Counted from the stretch's first letter, positions 47,071 through 58,299 are shown. The stretch is 64,000 bases of DNA from an uncultured Verrucomicrobiota bacterium (GCA_903939515.1 CAJAHH010000010.1:124001-188000); one strand, 5' to 3'. Notes: generated from the sequence alone by a model not told the origin. Translations and numbers: made by a program.

Positions 47071-50000
47071 TCACGGCGGAGTAATATCCACGACCCGGTA
47101 GAAGCGACTCGCGCTGCCTTCGGACCCCGGATCGCTCAACACCGTGCTGTCGGCGCTGACACTCACTTCTTGGATGGGGCTCCACGTTCCCAGAACCCCG
47201 CCTCGCTCCAAGCGATAGCGACGCCCCAAAGAACCGCGCAACACCAGTTCCAGAGTGCCATCCGCCAAGAACCCTGAGAGCTCCAGGCGTGGAGCCGACA
47301 CGCCTCGATTGGCCGCTCCCGGAGTCGGGGTTCCCAACGATCCCGTCGCCGGATCGCCGTCGATTTGGAGCGCCCAGGAACGGTCATTGGCGGCATCCAC
47401 CGTGCCCCGGAAGACATCCACGGCCTGTGGACCAACTCCGACAGTGCGACCGAGCAGGATTTGGAACGGAGCTCCAGCCGTGGACGGCAATCGGAAGGAT
47501 GTGTGCCATTCGGTGGTCGTGTTCTGCAGCGTGTCGCCATCGACAAAGACGACGCGGAATCCCCCCGGCGGAATCGAGGTCGCAGGCGGGAAGCCCCAAG
47601 GGATGGATCCGGCGAGCATGTCCGTCAGGAAAAGCCCCTCCAGAGATACCGGCGCATCGCCCGTATTGATCAACTCCAGCCACGGCTCGGCCGTGCCGCT
47701 CAAGTCTCGAAGACCCAGCCCATTGCGTGGCAATACCTCGTTGATGCGCAGCGTCGGAAACTCAGGCAGGACCGCGGACACCGTGTTGGCCGCACCCGGG
47801 GTGGCTGAAAGAGATACGCCACCTTCCAACGTCATCTCCAACCCAAACACGATGTCCGAGCTCGAGAGGTTGGCCTGATGCACCTCGACCGCGAAGGTGT
47901 TTTCTCCCGGCACCAGGAACTCCGAAGGCAAGGTGAACGGACCCTCAATGGCCGCATCGCCGACGGTGCGGTTGGCAAATGTTTCATGCGTCACCACAAC
48001 ATCGTCCATGCCGAGGAAATGCGCTTTCCGTCCATTGACCCACAGCACATAGCCATCGTCCAACATCACCCGGAATCGGACCGACACGCCCGCCGTAAGG
48101 GCGGGGATCGTAACCTTTCGACGGAAGTAATAGGCAGACTGCCCCAAGGTTAGCGCCGTGGTTTTGTTGGTGGCCAGAGCGGCCGACTCCACATAGAGGA
48201 GCCCGCCACCACTGGGCCAGGCGGCCTCATTGAATGCAGGCGTCACCCAGTTGGTGCCGCCTGCTGGGGCTCCGTCCTGGAAGTACTTCCACGTGTCCGT
48301 GAAACCCAGCACCGTGCGGCTTCCCTGGAATGTCGTCGCCACCGTCCAGTTACCCGCACGGTTGCGATCCTGACGCGCATCGATGAGCTGCAGTGACTGG
48401 TTGGTGCCCAGTGTGCCACTGGGCCATGGAGCCACACCGTCATAATCCACTCGGTCCAACACCGTTTCCGGCGTTCCACCGGTGGTGGGTTGAACCAATC
48501 GCAACGAGTCGGCGACGGCCCCGAGGCTGCCGGTCCACTCGCCGAGGATTCTCGGGATCACACCGAACACATTCGACATTCCCGTCGGACTGCGAACAAC
48601 CAACGCCCGTGCTCCCGGAGCCATGGTACTGCCGCTCGGGAATGCAAAACTCAAATTGCTTCCGCTCAGACGCAGGCCAGACAAATCCCACGCGGTTTTC
48701 GAAGAACGGTTGAAGAGTTCAATGAACTCGGCACCGACTGGCGAAGACCGCCGCAGGATCTCCGAAAAAACCACCTGGAATCGCGGGCGAACGGTGATCT
48801 CAAAGCGTTGGGTGTCACTGAGATTGCCCGGACCGTCATCGGTCACTCGAACAGAGATCGTCTGGATGGAGGCCCCTGCATCGTCATCCGGGGTCCACTG
48901 AAACAAACCGCTAATCGGATCGATGGTTACTCCGGCGGGAGCCCCGGGTTCGATGGAGAATCGGAGGTTCTGTGCCGGCTGGTCGGGATCCGTTGCCGAA
49001 ACCACGACGCTCACACTGCGCCCCTCGTCCACAGTCAACGGGGCGATGGGTGCCAGTACGGGAGGTTGATTGAGTTCAGCCACTTCCAACAGCAACTCGC
49101 GCACCACTGAAAGCGCGTCGGACGAACCGTCTACCGCCCGTACCAGCACCACCACACTCGCTGGGCCCTGTGCCTCGGTCGGCGTCCAGTGGACGGCACC
49201 CGTCTGAGGATTGAGTACGAACCCATCCGGTGCAGGACCATCGATCTGGAACCGCACGGGCAAGCCTTCGGGATCCGAGGCTTTCAAAGCCAGGCTCCAC
49301 GGAGTCCCCTCGACCAACTTCTGGGAGGTTACCCAATCAAAGATCGGCGGGTTGTTGATTTCCAAGACACGGATCCGGAGCACCCCGGAAACTGATCGCG
49401 AGGGTACTCCATCGTCCCGAATTCGATAGGCCACCGTTTGAATCGTGCCGCCGAGGCTTTCATCGGGCGTCCAAGTGATTTGCCCCTTGGAAGACAATGT
49501 CAGGCCTGCGGGCAGGATTCCTTCCGCCTCAAAGGTTAGTAACTGCGCGGGGCGGTCCGGATCTGTTGCCTCTAATTGAGTGAGGAGCTCAACCCCTTCT
49601 TTCGCCTCCAAGGTCACCTCCGTGGGCGGGTTCGGCACGAGGTTCACTTCGGTGACGTTGATCTGGACCCGCAACAGGCTGGTCCGAATGGGCGAGCCAT
49701 TGTCCAACGCGCGAACCAGAAAACTATAGACACCCGGACCATCGCTCTCCGAAGGCAGCCATTGGAAGCGGCCCGTTGTCGAATCGATCACCGCACCCGG
49801 AGGCGCATCGGCACCCAACGCGTAGGTCACGGTCTGCCCCGCATCCGGATCGACCGCGTTGACGATGAACGCGATTGAAACTTGCTCTTGCGAACTCATG
49901 GGATTCATCGGAATGAAAACCGGGGGTCGATTTCCTCCCGCTAGGACATTGGGCAATCCCGGTGTGGGCACTTCCATCGAGGACAACGGCACCGGTCCTC

Positions 50001-53000
50001 CATCCGGGAATCGGCCCAGGGAAACGTCATTAGTCTGGGCGCCAAACGTGATCTCATCGACCAGGACACCCCGTGGGTCGAACAACCCCACTTGTTCCCC
50101 TTCCCGCGACAGCGAAAAATTCACATGAAGGTCGGGCGTCCCGGATTTGTTCTGACCGGTCTCATTGTCCGCCCAGATCCGCAGAAAACCACCGGCGGGA
50201 ATGGGGTAGCCCGTAGGAATCCGGAACATGGATGAGACCGAGTTTGTCAACCGGTCGGTCAAATAGAAGCCGCTGAGGTCCACCGTGTTAGTGCCTCCAT
50301 TGTAGAGCTCGATCCAATCGTCGTAATCCCCGTCCACCGGATCTTGTACGGTGCGAGTGTTCTGGGCCATGACCTCGTTGATCACGACTCGGAAATCCGG
50401 GAATGAGGCGTCGTTGGTGGCCCCGGGCGTGGGATAGAACAAGCTCTGCGCGCTGCGTGCGACCCCATCGGGCACCAGACCCAAGGATCGATCGGCAGGC
50501 AACGAACGCCAGGTGAGGTAATCCAAGACGGTGGTCCCGGAGGCTCCGCCTTCATCGCGAACTAGAGCCACCACTCCATTGGTTGGGCTTAATCGGAACG
50601 AACTGTGAATCACCCCTGAAACCGACTCGCCTTCCTCACCATCGCACCAAATCGTCAAGAATCCTCCGGCCGGAACCATCGAGCCCACCGGGAAGGACCA
50701 CTTGAGGCGGTTGGTCCAATTGTCCGTCAGGTAAAGCCCCCCCAAGTCGAGGGCTGAGGCACCCGTGTTGTAAATTTCAACATAGGGATCCGCATCGCCC
50801 GCATTGTCACGAGGACCCTTGATATTAGCCGGGAGCACTTCGTTGATCCACACGGGCGGAATACTCACCAAGCCACCCGAGCTCGCATTAATTTTGCCCG
50901 GCGTCACTCGATTGACGGCATTGGTCTCGGCGGTCATCCAATTGCCCACCCTCCAAGAAGATTGAGATGCATCGATGCGTTGGAGTGACGAGCCCAGACC
51001 ATCGGCCAGCGACGGCCATGGCAGGGAGTTGTCGTAGCGAACCTCACTCAGCACTACCTCATTGGTGGCCGACCCACGGACCAACGACAAACGTTCACCC
51101 CCGTTGTCCAGAGAACCGGCAAATTCATCGAAGACTCGAACACCAGTACCATAGGCGAGGACAAACGCCGTCCGATCGCGAACCAAGACCCAATAGGTGG
51201 CCGGGGGAATGACAGAACCCTCCGGGAAGGTGTAACCCACCCCATTGAGGCGGCTTCCCGAGAGATCGAACGACGTAGACAGCGATCGGTTGAAGATCTC
51301 AACAAAGGACGCACCCGGCTCCAGCGGATTGTAGTGGATCTCGTTAATTCCCACATAATCGACTACCTGCTGAATCACTCCGTTGTATCGAACCGTCACC
51401 GTTTTGGTCATCCCTGGCAGCGGCGTGCCATCGGCCCGGACCGCGACCAAATTCAGCACATTGGTAACACCCACCAGCGGCACACGAATGCGGAAGACCT
51501 GAGGGGAGGTCCACTCCAGCGGCATGGGAGTGCCGTTGACCTCAATGGCAGCGGTCGCGAAGGGCGCCGTGCCATCAATGACCGCCACCGGAGTCGTCGA
51601 CGTGAAATTGTTCCCGCCACTGGAGGTAATGGTAAAGGCCTTGGCGTCGGAGGCCGTGATCTGAGTGTTGAGATACGTCCGCCGACCGTTCAAATAGCTA
51701 CCGATGATGGTGGGCGAGGAAATGCCCGTGACCCCGTTGAAAGACAACGCGGCACTCCGTGCGGTGAACTGCGGTTGGTATTGGGCGGCAGTTAAGGGAC
51801 CCGAGACGGCCTCTTGATAGGCCCGCCAGGCCATGCGTTGGAAAATCGGCGTGTCAAACATCACGTTGACCGCGCCATCGTTGCCTCCAAAGAGACGTCG
51901 ATTGGTCGGATCTCCCACTCCCAGAACCCAGTCCATGTCCCAGGGCAGGATTCGCCAGCGACCTCCCGGCTGGAAATAAATGTACTTGTTCTGCGAATTG
52001 CCCGTTCCCCACGTGTCCCAGTTCCCCAAGCACCCATCGAGGGCAAAGCTGCGCATCCATTGATTAATGTCGGCGATGTTGAGCAAGTTTGGGACGAAGT
52101 TCGCGGTGCGATCGTTGGCCGCGGTGACCATCGCAAAGAAGTTGGTAAAGTCGTTGGCGGTGGTCCCGGTCGGCCGACCCTGCCAGTTGTAGCGGTACCT
52201 CGAGAGATTGTACTGACCATTGGGATTTCGGTAGACGCCCAGATCGGCGCCCGTTGGCGCGAACCCTCCGGAATCGTCAAATTCGAAGGCGAAGGCCACC
52301 TTGCGCAAGTCGCCCGAACCGCCGTCCGGATACCACGACTCGGCGTATTCATTGGAGGGCTGTTCCAAATCCTCACACACGCTACCGAACGCGGATCCGT
52401 TGCGGTAGAACCGCATGTAAGCGGTGTTCAGGTAGGGCACCCCCATCTTGCGGGCGATCCAGTTGGCGATCTGGTTGCGCATCCGGGTCTCCTCTTCACC
52501 ACCATTGCCCGTCAGTCCGTAGACCCGGTCCCGGGTTCCCAACAGCAAGTCGTCACCGGGGACTGTCAGGGCGTAATCGGCCTGTCCAGTAAAGGGGCTG
52601 CCCTTGCGGCGGATCCCGGCGTTGTAAATCACGCGCAAGTTGCCATGGACGAGGGTGCAATCACGGAAGGTATTATCGAGACCACCCACGAGCGACGAAT
52701 CCTGACCGTTGCTGAGCCAAGTATTCTGGGAGGCGGTCAACCACGCGTGGACATGGTTAAACGTGCCCGTAGGCACTGAATCACCCCAGCGGATATTGGC
52801 TCCGCTGACCGCAGGCAAACCGGCGTACACCGTTCCTGACGGGAAAATGCTCGAGGCCGTGGACGTGGCATTGTCAAAGGCCTCGACAATGAACTGCACC
52901 AACTCACCCGAGCCCCGACCATTCAAGGTGCCCGACCAAATTCCGTCGCCCGCGAGCGCGTCGCCTCCCGCACCATCGTCGCGCATGGCCACCGAAGAAA

Positions 53001-56000
53001 ACGCGGCCGTCTCGACGGTGCGGAAACGCAAACTCACCGAACTCAGCCCGTCCGGATCGGAGACCCGTGCCGTGACGACCACGGGTAGCCCGGCTGCGGG
53101 AACTGCCGGCGTGTGACGAACTAGATCGATGGACGGACCGGCATTGTTGACCTTGCGGCTATTGGGCAATCCCGGTGTGCCCAGGTTGCGGGGCACTTGC
53201 AGTCGAGCGGTCATTTCGAATCCGCCACCGCGGGTCCGGAACAGCACCTCGGGCCACCCTGCCTGCCATCGGGCGCGCACCCGTAAGGTCATTCGGGCCC
53301 CATCATTCAGCCCCCCGGATATCGGAGCGCGAATGCAGTTCCGACCTGCGTCCAAATCGCCCGGCGCGATGACGTGCAAAACACGACTTCCATCAAAGGC
53401 TCCGGTCGATTCGATTCGTGAGCGGCGGTGATGACCCAAGAACGACCACCCATTGGCAGCGGTGCCTGAGCCCACCTCGAACCCACCATTGGTCACGATG
53501 AGGGTTCCGGCAGCATTAAGAACTTCCAACTGATCCAAAAGGCATTCACCGGCCCCCAACATTCCCAACTGCAAACGCGAGGCAGGCTGGGTACTGAAGC
53601 GGAGGGTGTCGGTCAGGGTGAACTGCTGCCACTCACCCTTGGCTGTCTCATCCGAATCCGCCCAACTGGAAGCCCGGAGAGGATCGGCGCGAGGATCCAC
53701 CAACTCCATAGAGGAACCGCCGCCGCCAGACCATTGGCCCCAGCGACCCGCATCCCGATAATCCACCGTGGAAACTTCGATGTGAATCGTGTCACTGGAC
53801 ACCTGCCCCACCGAGTTGGTACTGAGGATTTCGTCCGGCTTGGACAAAGACAAACGCTCTCCGGAATTCCGCAGCGAGCCCGACCAATTGCCGAAGGAAT
53901 TAGCGGCAGTCAATTGAGTGTGGTTGGCCCGGAGACGTTCCACATTCCGACCCACAACCACATACCCACCGCCCGGAATCGAAGCACCTGCCGGGAACGT
54001 GTACGAGACCCCCTGCTCCAAACGCCAACCGGCTAAATCCACCGGTTGGGAAGATCGATTGTGCACTTCGACAAACTCATCGGCGTCATCGTCCGAGATG
54101 GGATGGTACATGATCTCATTGAGCACCACGTCCTCGACCCGGCGCGGCGCATTGGCCTTTCCAGGGGTAAAGGATTCCAATCGTCTCCAACCTAAAGCCC
54201 CGTCGGGCGTACGACCCGAAGCCACGCCATTTTCCTGAGCCCCAAAGCGAACAACATCGAGGACCCGCACTCCATTGGAACTCATCAACCAAACGCTCTC
54301 GCCCGCGGCGCTCAACCGAAAACCCAGCACCTTCTCGTCCAGCACCAGAAACCCTCCCGGTGCCAACACCGTGCCAGCCGGGATCCGGAACCGATTCGTA
54401 CGAACATCATCGGTCAATACACAGCCCGACACGTCCGCCGGTTGGGTGCTGCCATTGTAAAGCTCCACCGTGTCGAGTTGAGGCAGGTCGGTATGGGCCA
54501 GCACTTCATTCATCACCACTTTTGAAGCGGGATCCAGGGGCGGCTGAACGTCCATCTGGCCTGGATTCCCACCGCGGACGGCGCTGATAGTCCAGGCGCG
54601 CGGATCGGCCTCGCCATAGCTGGGGTTGGCCAAGACCAGAGAGTGCCCCGAACCATCGGCGGCGGCAGGCCAGGGATCGCGGGTTCCGAAATCGGTCGCC
54701 AACTTCTGAGCGCCCATTTCATCCCGTAATTCGAGCGGCCCTCCCGATTCATTGAAGCTGCCCGAATAGGGGCCCAGAACATCCCGAATCCCATGACGTT
54801 CCATCAAGGCAGCGGGATCCTTGGCCACGACCACGAACTGACCAGCCCCCAGGCGGAATCCTTCCGGAAACTGGAAGCGGACGGTCCCTTCGATCTTCCA
54901 GCGGGAAAGGTCTTCAAACACATCCCCCGCATTGTAAAGCTCGACGAACTCCAACCCAGGGCTCCCCGGAAGCGTCTGCGGATGGTACTGAATTTCACTG
55001 AAGACGATCCGAGTCCGCCGACTGGAAAGTCCTAACCCTTCCCGTTGAGGCAGATACGTCACCTCATTGGCTTCGGACACGCTGCCGTAGTCGCGGAATC
55101 GCACCAGCGCCACGGCATTGGTATCGCGTCCGCCCACAGTCAGACCCACTTGCACCGTATTGGGCATGGAAATGGACGCGGACCCCAGCGCGGTCCAGTT
55201 CGTACCGTCGAACGAACCAAATCCGGCGAGAGACGTGCCAGCGCGGCGCAATCGCAGCCACGTCTGCGGGTAATTCACCGGATATCCACCCCGGGGTGCG
55301 GTCATTGGGGCATTGGCGCCGCTGGAAGGGCGATTGCGAAAGAAGCAACCCACGGAGGGCGATCCAGCAAAGGCTCCGGCGAAGGTCGCATTGGCGTCCG
55401 CACTGGAGCGGATGACTAATCCAGCCGTCATGTAAGGGTCGGTAACGGTGAGCCCGTCCACGCGAACCCGAAGGTCGAAGTTGCCGGTCAGCGACTGTGC
55501 GGCAAATCCGGCCGAGTCGGTCGTGCCACTAATGTCGCCACCGCGGGCCGAAACATCGAACCCACCTCGGGAGACCCATTGAACCAGCGTGGCACGGGCG
55601 TCGTTGCCGCCCAAATTCACCGGAAATAGTTCCGTCGTGAAAAACTCACGCTCGGTGTTGGAAATTAACGCATTGGCGCGCGCCGACTGGTCACGAATGC
55701 CATTGAGGGTGAGCCGGTATCGGGTGGATTCCACGAGCCCGCTCACCTCCAAAACGAGCAGCGTCGGATTGGTTCCCAACGCCGCTGATTGAACGCTCAC
55801 CCCACCATCGATTCGAAAGGCGTCACTCACCGCTCCCGCAGGAATCGTCACGGCTTCGCTGAACTCGATGATCACATTGGTCAGACCCACATTGTACACT
55901 CGCCGAACCTCCGGAGCGACCGTGTCGGGGGTTACCGTCAAGGTCACCGCGACGGACTGGGTAGAACCTAAGGCATTGGTCAGAAAGGCTTGGAATGAAG

Positions 56001-56760
56001 CGTCATTATCCGCCCAACGCACCGGATCCAACGTGTAACTCGCGCCCGTGGCATTGGGAATGAGGTTACCGCCCCGCTTCCAGAACACGTCGGCCCCACC
56101 GGGGTTGTCGTACGCCACGGTGAAGGTGGCTGAACCGCGTTCATCGACCGTCAGCGCCACGGGTTGTTGGGAAATCCGCGGTGCCTCGGGCTTTAGCCCC
56201 CAGGCGACAAAGTGGTCGAGAGGAATGGGTCCCTCGTCCACGCCATCTGGGCGCACCCATCGAACCGCCAAATTGTCCCCGCCGCCGCCTTCTTTCTGGA
56301 GGGCTTCAATGTAATAGCGAGAACCCGCAACCAAGGTGATCGGGGCGCTTTTCTGCTCGGGCAGGCTATCCCACTGGCGTGGAGGGGTCCAACCTAGGAC
56401 CCCGGCGATCCATCGGGCCTTATCCGGACCGGCGTCGGTACTCAGGAACAGTCCGGCGTAGTCATCGGCAGCGATCCAGAAGGTGTACTTGCCACTCAGT
56501 GGGGCCGTGAAGATGCCCCGCAACCGTTGTCCATAATTCTCGGCCACATCGGTGGGGGCCTCGAAAAAATCCGTGATGATGTTGGTGGACGTCGGCTTAT
56601 TGGGAAAAGCCGGGTTGTTGGTGAGCGCATCGAGGGTGACACCCGGAATGTCGCTGAACACCTCCCTCAAGAGGGTGCCGCCGCGAACTGGCAGCCAGCC
56701 CAGAATAGCCATCAACACCCAGCGACCCAGCGTCGTACCCGTTCGAAACTTCCAGTTCAT
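47071..56760 (-). CDS. giant secreted protein with PA14-like, multiple LTD, CotH kinase-like and cadherin/Ig-like repeats
   Basis: about 3229 aa from MNWKFRTGTTLGRWVLMAILGW; PA14-like GQRLRGIFTAPLSGKYTFWIAADDYAGLFLSTD; about 8 INEV/SEI...VELYN LTDs; GRWRILPWDMDWVLG; 4 consecutive ATDPD...WTP repeats. Confidence 0.9.
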   Translation of the reverse strand: MNWKFRTGTTLGRWVLMAILGWLPVRGGTLLREVFSDIPGVTLDALTNNPAFPNKPTSTNIITDFFEAPTDVAENYGQRLRGIFTAPLSGKYTFWIAADDYAGLFLSTDAGPDKARWIAGVLGWTPPRQWDSLPEQKSAPITLVAGSRYYIEALQKEGGGGDNLAVRWVRPDGVDEGPIPLDHFVAWGLKPEAPRISQQPVALTVDERGSATFTVAYDNPGGADVFWKRGGNLIPNATGASYTLDPVRWADNDASFQAFLTNALGSTQSVAVTLTVTPDTVAPEVRRVYNVGLTNVIIEFSEAVTIPAGAVSDAFRIDGGVSVQSAALGTNPTLLVLEVSGLVESTRYRLTLNGIRDQSARANALISNTEREFFTTELFPVNLGGNDARATLVQWVSRGGFDVSARGGDISGTTDSAGFAAQSLTGNFDLRVRVDGLTVTDPYMTAGLVIRSSADANATFAGAFAGSPSVGCFFRNRPSSGANAPMTAPRGGYPVNYPQTWLRLRRAGTSLAGFGSFDGTNWTALGSASISMPNTVQVGLTVGGRDTNAVALVRFRDYGSVSEANEVTYLPQREGLGLSSRRTRIVFSEIQYHPQTLPGSPGLEFVELYNAGDVFEDLSRWKIEGTVRFQFPEGFRLGAGQFVVVAKDPAALMERHGIRDVLGPYSGSFNESGGPLELRDEMGAQKLATDFGTRDPWPAAADGSGHSLVLANPSYGEADPRAWTISAVRGGNPGQMDVQPPLDPASKVVMNEVLAHTDLPQLDTVELYNGSTQPADVSGCVLTDDVRTNRFRIPAGTVLAPGGFLVLDEKVLGFRLSAAGESVWLMSSNGVRVLDVVRFGAQENGVASGRTPDGALGWRRLESFTPGKANAPRRVEDVVLNEIMYHPISDDDADEFVEVHNRSSQPVDLAGWRLEQGVSYTFPAGASIPGGGYVVVGRNVERLRANHTQLTAANSFGNWSGSLRNSGERLSLSKPDEILSTNSVGQVSSDTIHIEVSTVDYRDAGRWGQWSGGGGSSMELVDPRADPLRASSWADSDETAKGEWQQFTLTDTLRFSTQPASRLQLGMLGAGECLLDQLEVLNAAGTLIVTNGGFEVGSGTAANGWSFLGHHRRSRIESTGAFDGSRVLHVIAPGDLDAGRNCIRAPISGGLNDGARMTLRVRARWQAGWPEVLFRTRGGGFEMTARLQVPRNLGTPGLPNSRKVNNAGPSIDLVRHTPAVPAAGLPVVVTARVSDPDGLSSVSLRFRTVETAAFSSVAMRDDGAGGDALAGDGIWSGTLNGRGSGELVQFIVEAFDNATSTASSIFPSGTVYAGLPAVSGANIRWGDSVPTGTFNHVHAWLTASQNTWLSNGQDSSLVGGLDNTFRDCTLVHGNLRVIYNAGIRRKGSPFTGQADYALTVPGDDLLLGTRDRVYGLTGNGGEEETRMRNQIANWIARKMGVPYLNTAYMRFYRNGSAFGSVCEDLEQPSNEYAESWYPDGGSGDLRKVAFAFEFDDSGGFAPTGADLGVYRNPNGQYNLSRYRYNWQGRPTGTTANDFTNFFAMVTAANDRTANFVPNLLNIADINQWMRSFALDGCLGNWDTWGTGNSQNKYIYFQPGGRWRILPWDMDWVLGVGDPTNRRLFGGNDGAVNVMFDTPIFQRMAWRAYQEAVSGPLTAAQYQPQFTARSAALSFNGVTGISSPTIIGSYLNGRRTYLNTQITASDAKAFTITSSGGNNFTSTTPVAVIDGTAPFATAAIEVNGTPMPLEWTSPQVFRIRVPLVGVTNVLNLVAVRADGTPLPGMTKTVTVRYNGVIQQVVDYVGINEIHYNPLEPGASFVEIFNRSLSTSFDLSGSRLNGVGYTFPEGSVIPPATYWVLVRDRTAFVLAYGTGVRVFDEFAGSLDNGGERLSLVRGSATNEVVLSEVRYDNSLPWPSLADGLGSSLQRIDASQSSWRVGNWMTAETNAVNRVTPGKINASSGGLVSIPPVWINEVLPANIKGPRDNAGDADPYVEIYNTGASALDLGGLYLTDNWTNRLKWSFPVGSMVPAGGFLTIWCDGEEGESVSGVIHSSFRLSPTNGVVALVRDEGGASGTTVLDYLTWRSLPADRSLGLVPDGVARSAQSLFYPTPGATNDASFPDFRVVINEVMAQNTRTVQDPVDGDYDDWIELYNGGTNTVDLSGFYLTDRLTNSVSSMFRIPTGYPIPAGGFLRIWADNETGQNKSGTPDLHVNFSLSREGEQVGLFDPRGVLVDEITFGAQTNDVSLGRFPDGGPVPLSSMEVPTPGLPNVLAGGNRPPVFIPMNPMSSQEQVSIAFIVNAVDPDAGQTVTYALGADAPPGAVIDSTTGRFQWLPSESDGPGVYSFLVRALDNGSPIRTSLLRVQINVTEVNLVPNPPTEVTLEAKEGVELLTQLEATDPDRPAQLLTFEAEGILPAGLTLSSKGQITWTPDESLGGTIQTVAYRIRDDGVPSRSVSGVLRIRVLEINNPPIFDWVTSQKLVEGTPWSLALKASDPEGLPVRFQIDGPAPDGFVLNPQTGAVHWTPTEAQGPASVVVLVRAVDGSSDALSVVRELLLEVAELNQPPVLAPIAPLTVDEGRSVSVVVSATDPDQPAQNLRFSIEPGAPAGVTIDPISGLFQWTPDDDAGASIQTISVRVTDDGPGNLSDTQRFEITVRPRFQVVFSEILRRSSPVGAEFIELFNRSSKTAWDLSGLRLSGSNLSFAFPSGSTMAPGARALVVRSPTGMSNVFGVIPRILGEWTGSLGAVADSLRLVQPTTGGTPETVLDRVDYDGVAPWPSGTLGTNQSLQLIDARQDRNRAGNWTVATTFQGSRTVLGFTDTWKYFQDGAPAGGTNWVTPAFNEAAWPSGGGLLYVESAALATNKTTALTLGQSAYYFRRKVTIPALTAGVSVRFRVMLDDGYVLWVNGRKAHFLGMDDVVVTHETFANRTVGDAAIEGPFTLPSEFLVPGENTFAVEVHQANLSSSDIVFGLEMTLEGGVSLSATPGAANTVSAVLPEFPTLRINEVLPRNGLGLRDLSGTAEPWLELINTGDAPVSLEGLFLTDMLAGSIPWGFPPATSIPPGGFRVVFVDGDTLQNTTTEWHTSFRLPSTAGAPFQILLGRTVGVGPQAVDVFRGTVDAANDRSWALQIDGDPATGSLGTPTPGAANRGVSAPRLELSGFLADGTLELVLRGSLGRRYRLERGGVLGTWSPIQEVSVSADSTVLSDPGSEGSASRFYRVVDITPP

Positions 56761-57021
56761 AATTTGATACCAAAATTGCAGCCGAACACCCGTTCTGAGC
56801 CCTGTGATAAACAACGATTGAACAGGGCTTGGCGGGAACGATTCCGTTGGATCGTTCCGGCTGAGCACGGAATTAGCAGCTTCCGTGCAAATTCAATCCC
56901 GCGGTGACGAATGCGTAACATCCACCACAGTTGGAGTCACTCCTGGAACAGTGATGATCGCCGGTCCGTTCCATCCGGTGGATTTCCCAACAAAACCCAG
57001 GGCGGGACCTATCTCTCTGAC

Positions 57022-58299
57022 TCAATCTCTCCAGAAAAAGGATTCCTCCCCAACCCGGTAACGGACGGCCATCTCCGGGGTCTCGACGGGTTGGCCCCGA
57101 TGCAAGGATTCTACCCCCGCCAAGGTCATTCCTGAGGTGAGCAAGGTGCGCTCCAGCGGATACGGTTGGCGGCGTTCCACGACCATCCGTTCGATGTGGC
57201 GAATTTGCGGATTAAAGAAGTCGGCCGTGGACGACCCGTGAGTGGGCATCGGCAAGTACATCTGGCACGAGGTGATTTGCCCTGTCTTGGCATTCAAACC
57301 CGCATAGTTGAAGTCACGGATGGTGAGCATCGCCAAGGTGGTCCGGAAGCCATCGCGGTGATCAATGAAGTAGCCCCAGGCCTCTGGGAAGACTTCCCGA
57401 GCCCAGTCCAGACTCACCGGGGCTGAAGGATAGCCGTCGCGGACCGGCAGGTTGTGGCTGCGAACCAACGCTGCCTCCAAGAGACGCCGAGTGGAATCCC
57501 TGCGACTCAACGCCTCCCAAAAGGCCCGTCCCCGGAGCCCGTGGACTCGACGAATCCCCACTTCGCCGCCCTTGCGCCGCTCCGACATGCATTGCGCGGT
57601 CTCCAAGCCATGGATGTCGTAGCTATCGGCCCCTCCGTAGGCGGCAACAAGGCTTTCCGACAGCGGAGTGCCCAAGGGCATTTCCGTGGGCGGCATTCGT
57701 TTGGTGACCGGCAGCGAAGAACCCGCCTGAAACGGGAACTTAAGGCGGCGGGCGTCCTCCACCATTTCTACGCATTCACGCCAATTGGTAGAGAGGTGCT
57801 TGTCGTTGAACACGGGCACGCTGCGACCCGAAGTTTCAAACACCCGGACCACCTCCTTGAAGAACCGGTAGCGAGGATAGAGCGTCTGACCCAGGTCGGT
57901 TTTGGGATACTGACCGTGCTCGCCGATGATCACCACGCCATCGACGGCCAACCGACCGGTCCCCAGCGTCAACGCCTCGGCGATGCTCGAAAAGATGGGA
58001 ACGCCATGACGGGCCGCCGTCCCCCGGGCCAGATCCTTTTCCGGGAACTGGTCGACGTACAACGACACCAAATCCACCTCCGGTTTCCGCCAACCTCCCT
58101 CCCAGACATAGCCCAAGAGAAGCCGATCGATGAAATGCTGGGCATGGGAGTGCAAGCGAACCTCCGTTGCAATCAAGGCGATCTTCTTTCGGGCAGGTCT
58201 CGCACTCTTCGAGGCCCAGACCGCGGGTGCCAGGACGGTCGTTCCGGCGACGGTACCGGCGGTGGCGAGGAACTGTCTGCGGGAGAGGGCCGTGTTCAT
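57022..58299 (-). CDS. TAT-signal secreted protein of unknown function
   Basis: MNTALSRRQFLATAGTVAGTTVLAPAVWA. Confidence 0.75.
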   Translation of the reverse strand: MNTALSRRQFLATAGTVAGTTVLAPAVWASKSARPARKKIALIATEVRLHSHAQHFIDRLLLGYVWEGGWRKPEVDLVSLYVDQFPEKDLARGTAARHGVPIFSSIAEALTLGTGRLAVDGVVIIGEHGQYPKTDLGQTLYPRYRFFKEVVRVFETSGRSVPVFNDKHLSTNWRECVEMVEDARRLKFPFQAGSSLPVTKRMPPTEMPLGTPLSESLVAAYGGADSYDIHGLETAQCMSERRKGGEVGIRRVHGLRGRAFWEALSRRDSTRRLLEAALVRSHNLPVRDGYPSAPVSLDWAREVFPEAWGYFIDHRDGFRTTLAMLTIRDFNYAGLNAKTGQITSCQMYLPMPTHGSSTADFFNPQIRHIERMVVERRQPYPLERTLLTSGMTLAGVESLHRGQPVETPEMAVRYRVGEESFFWRD

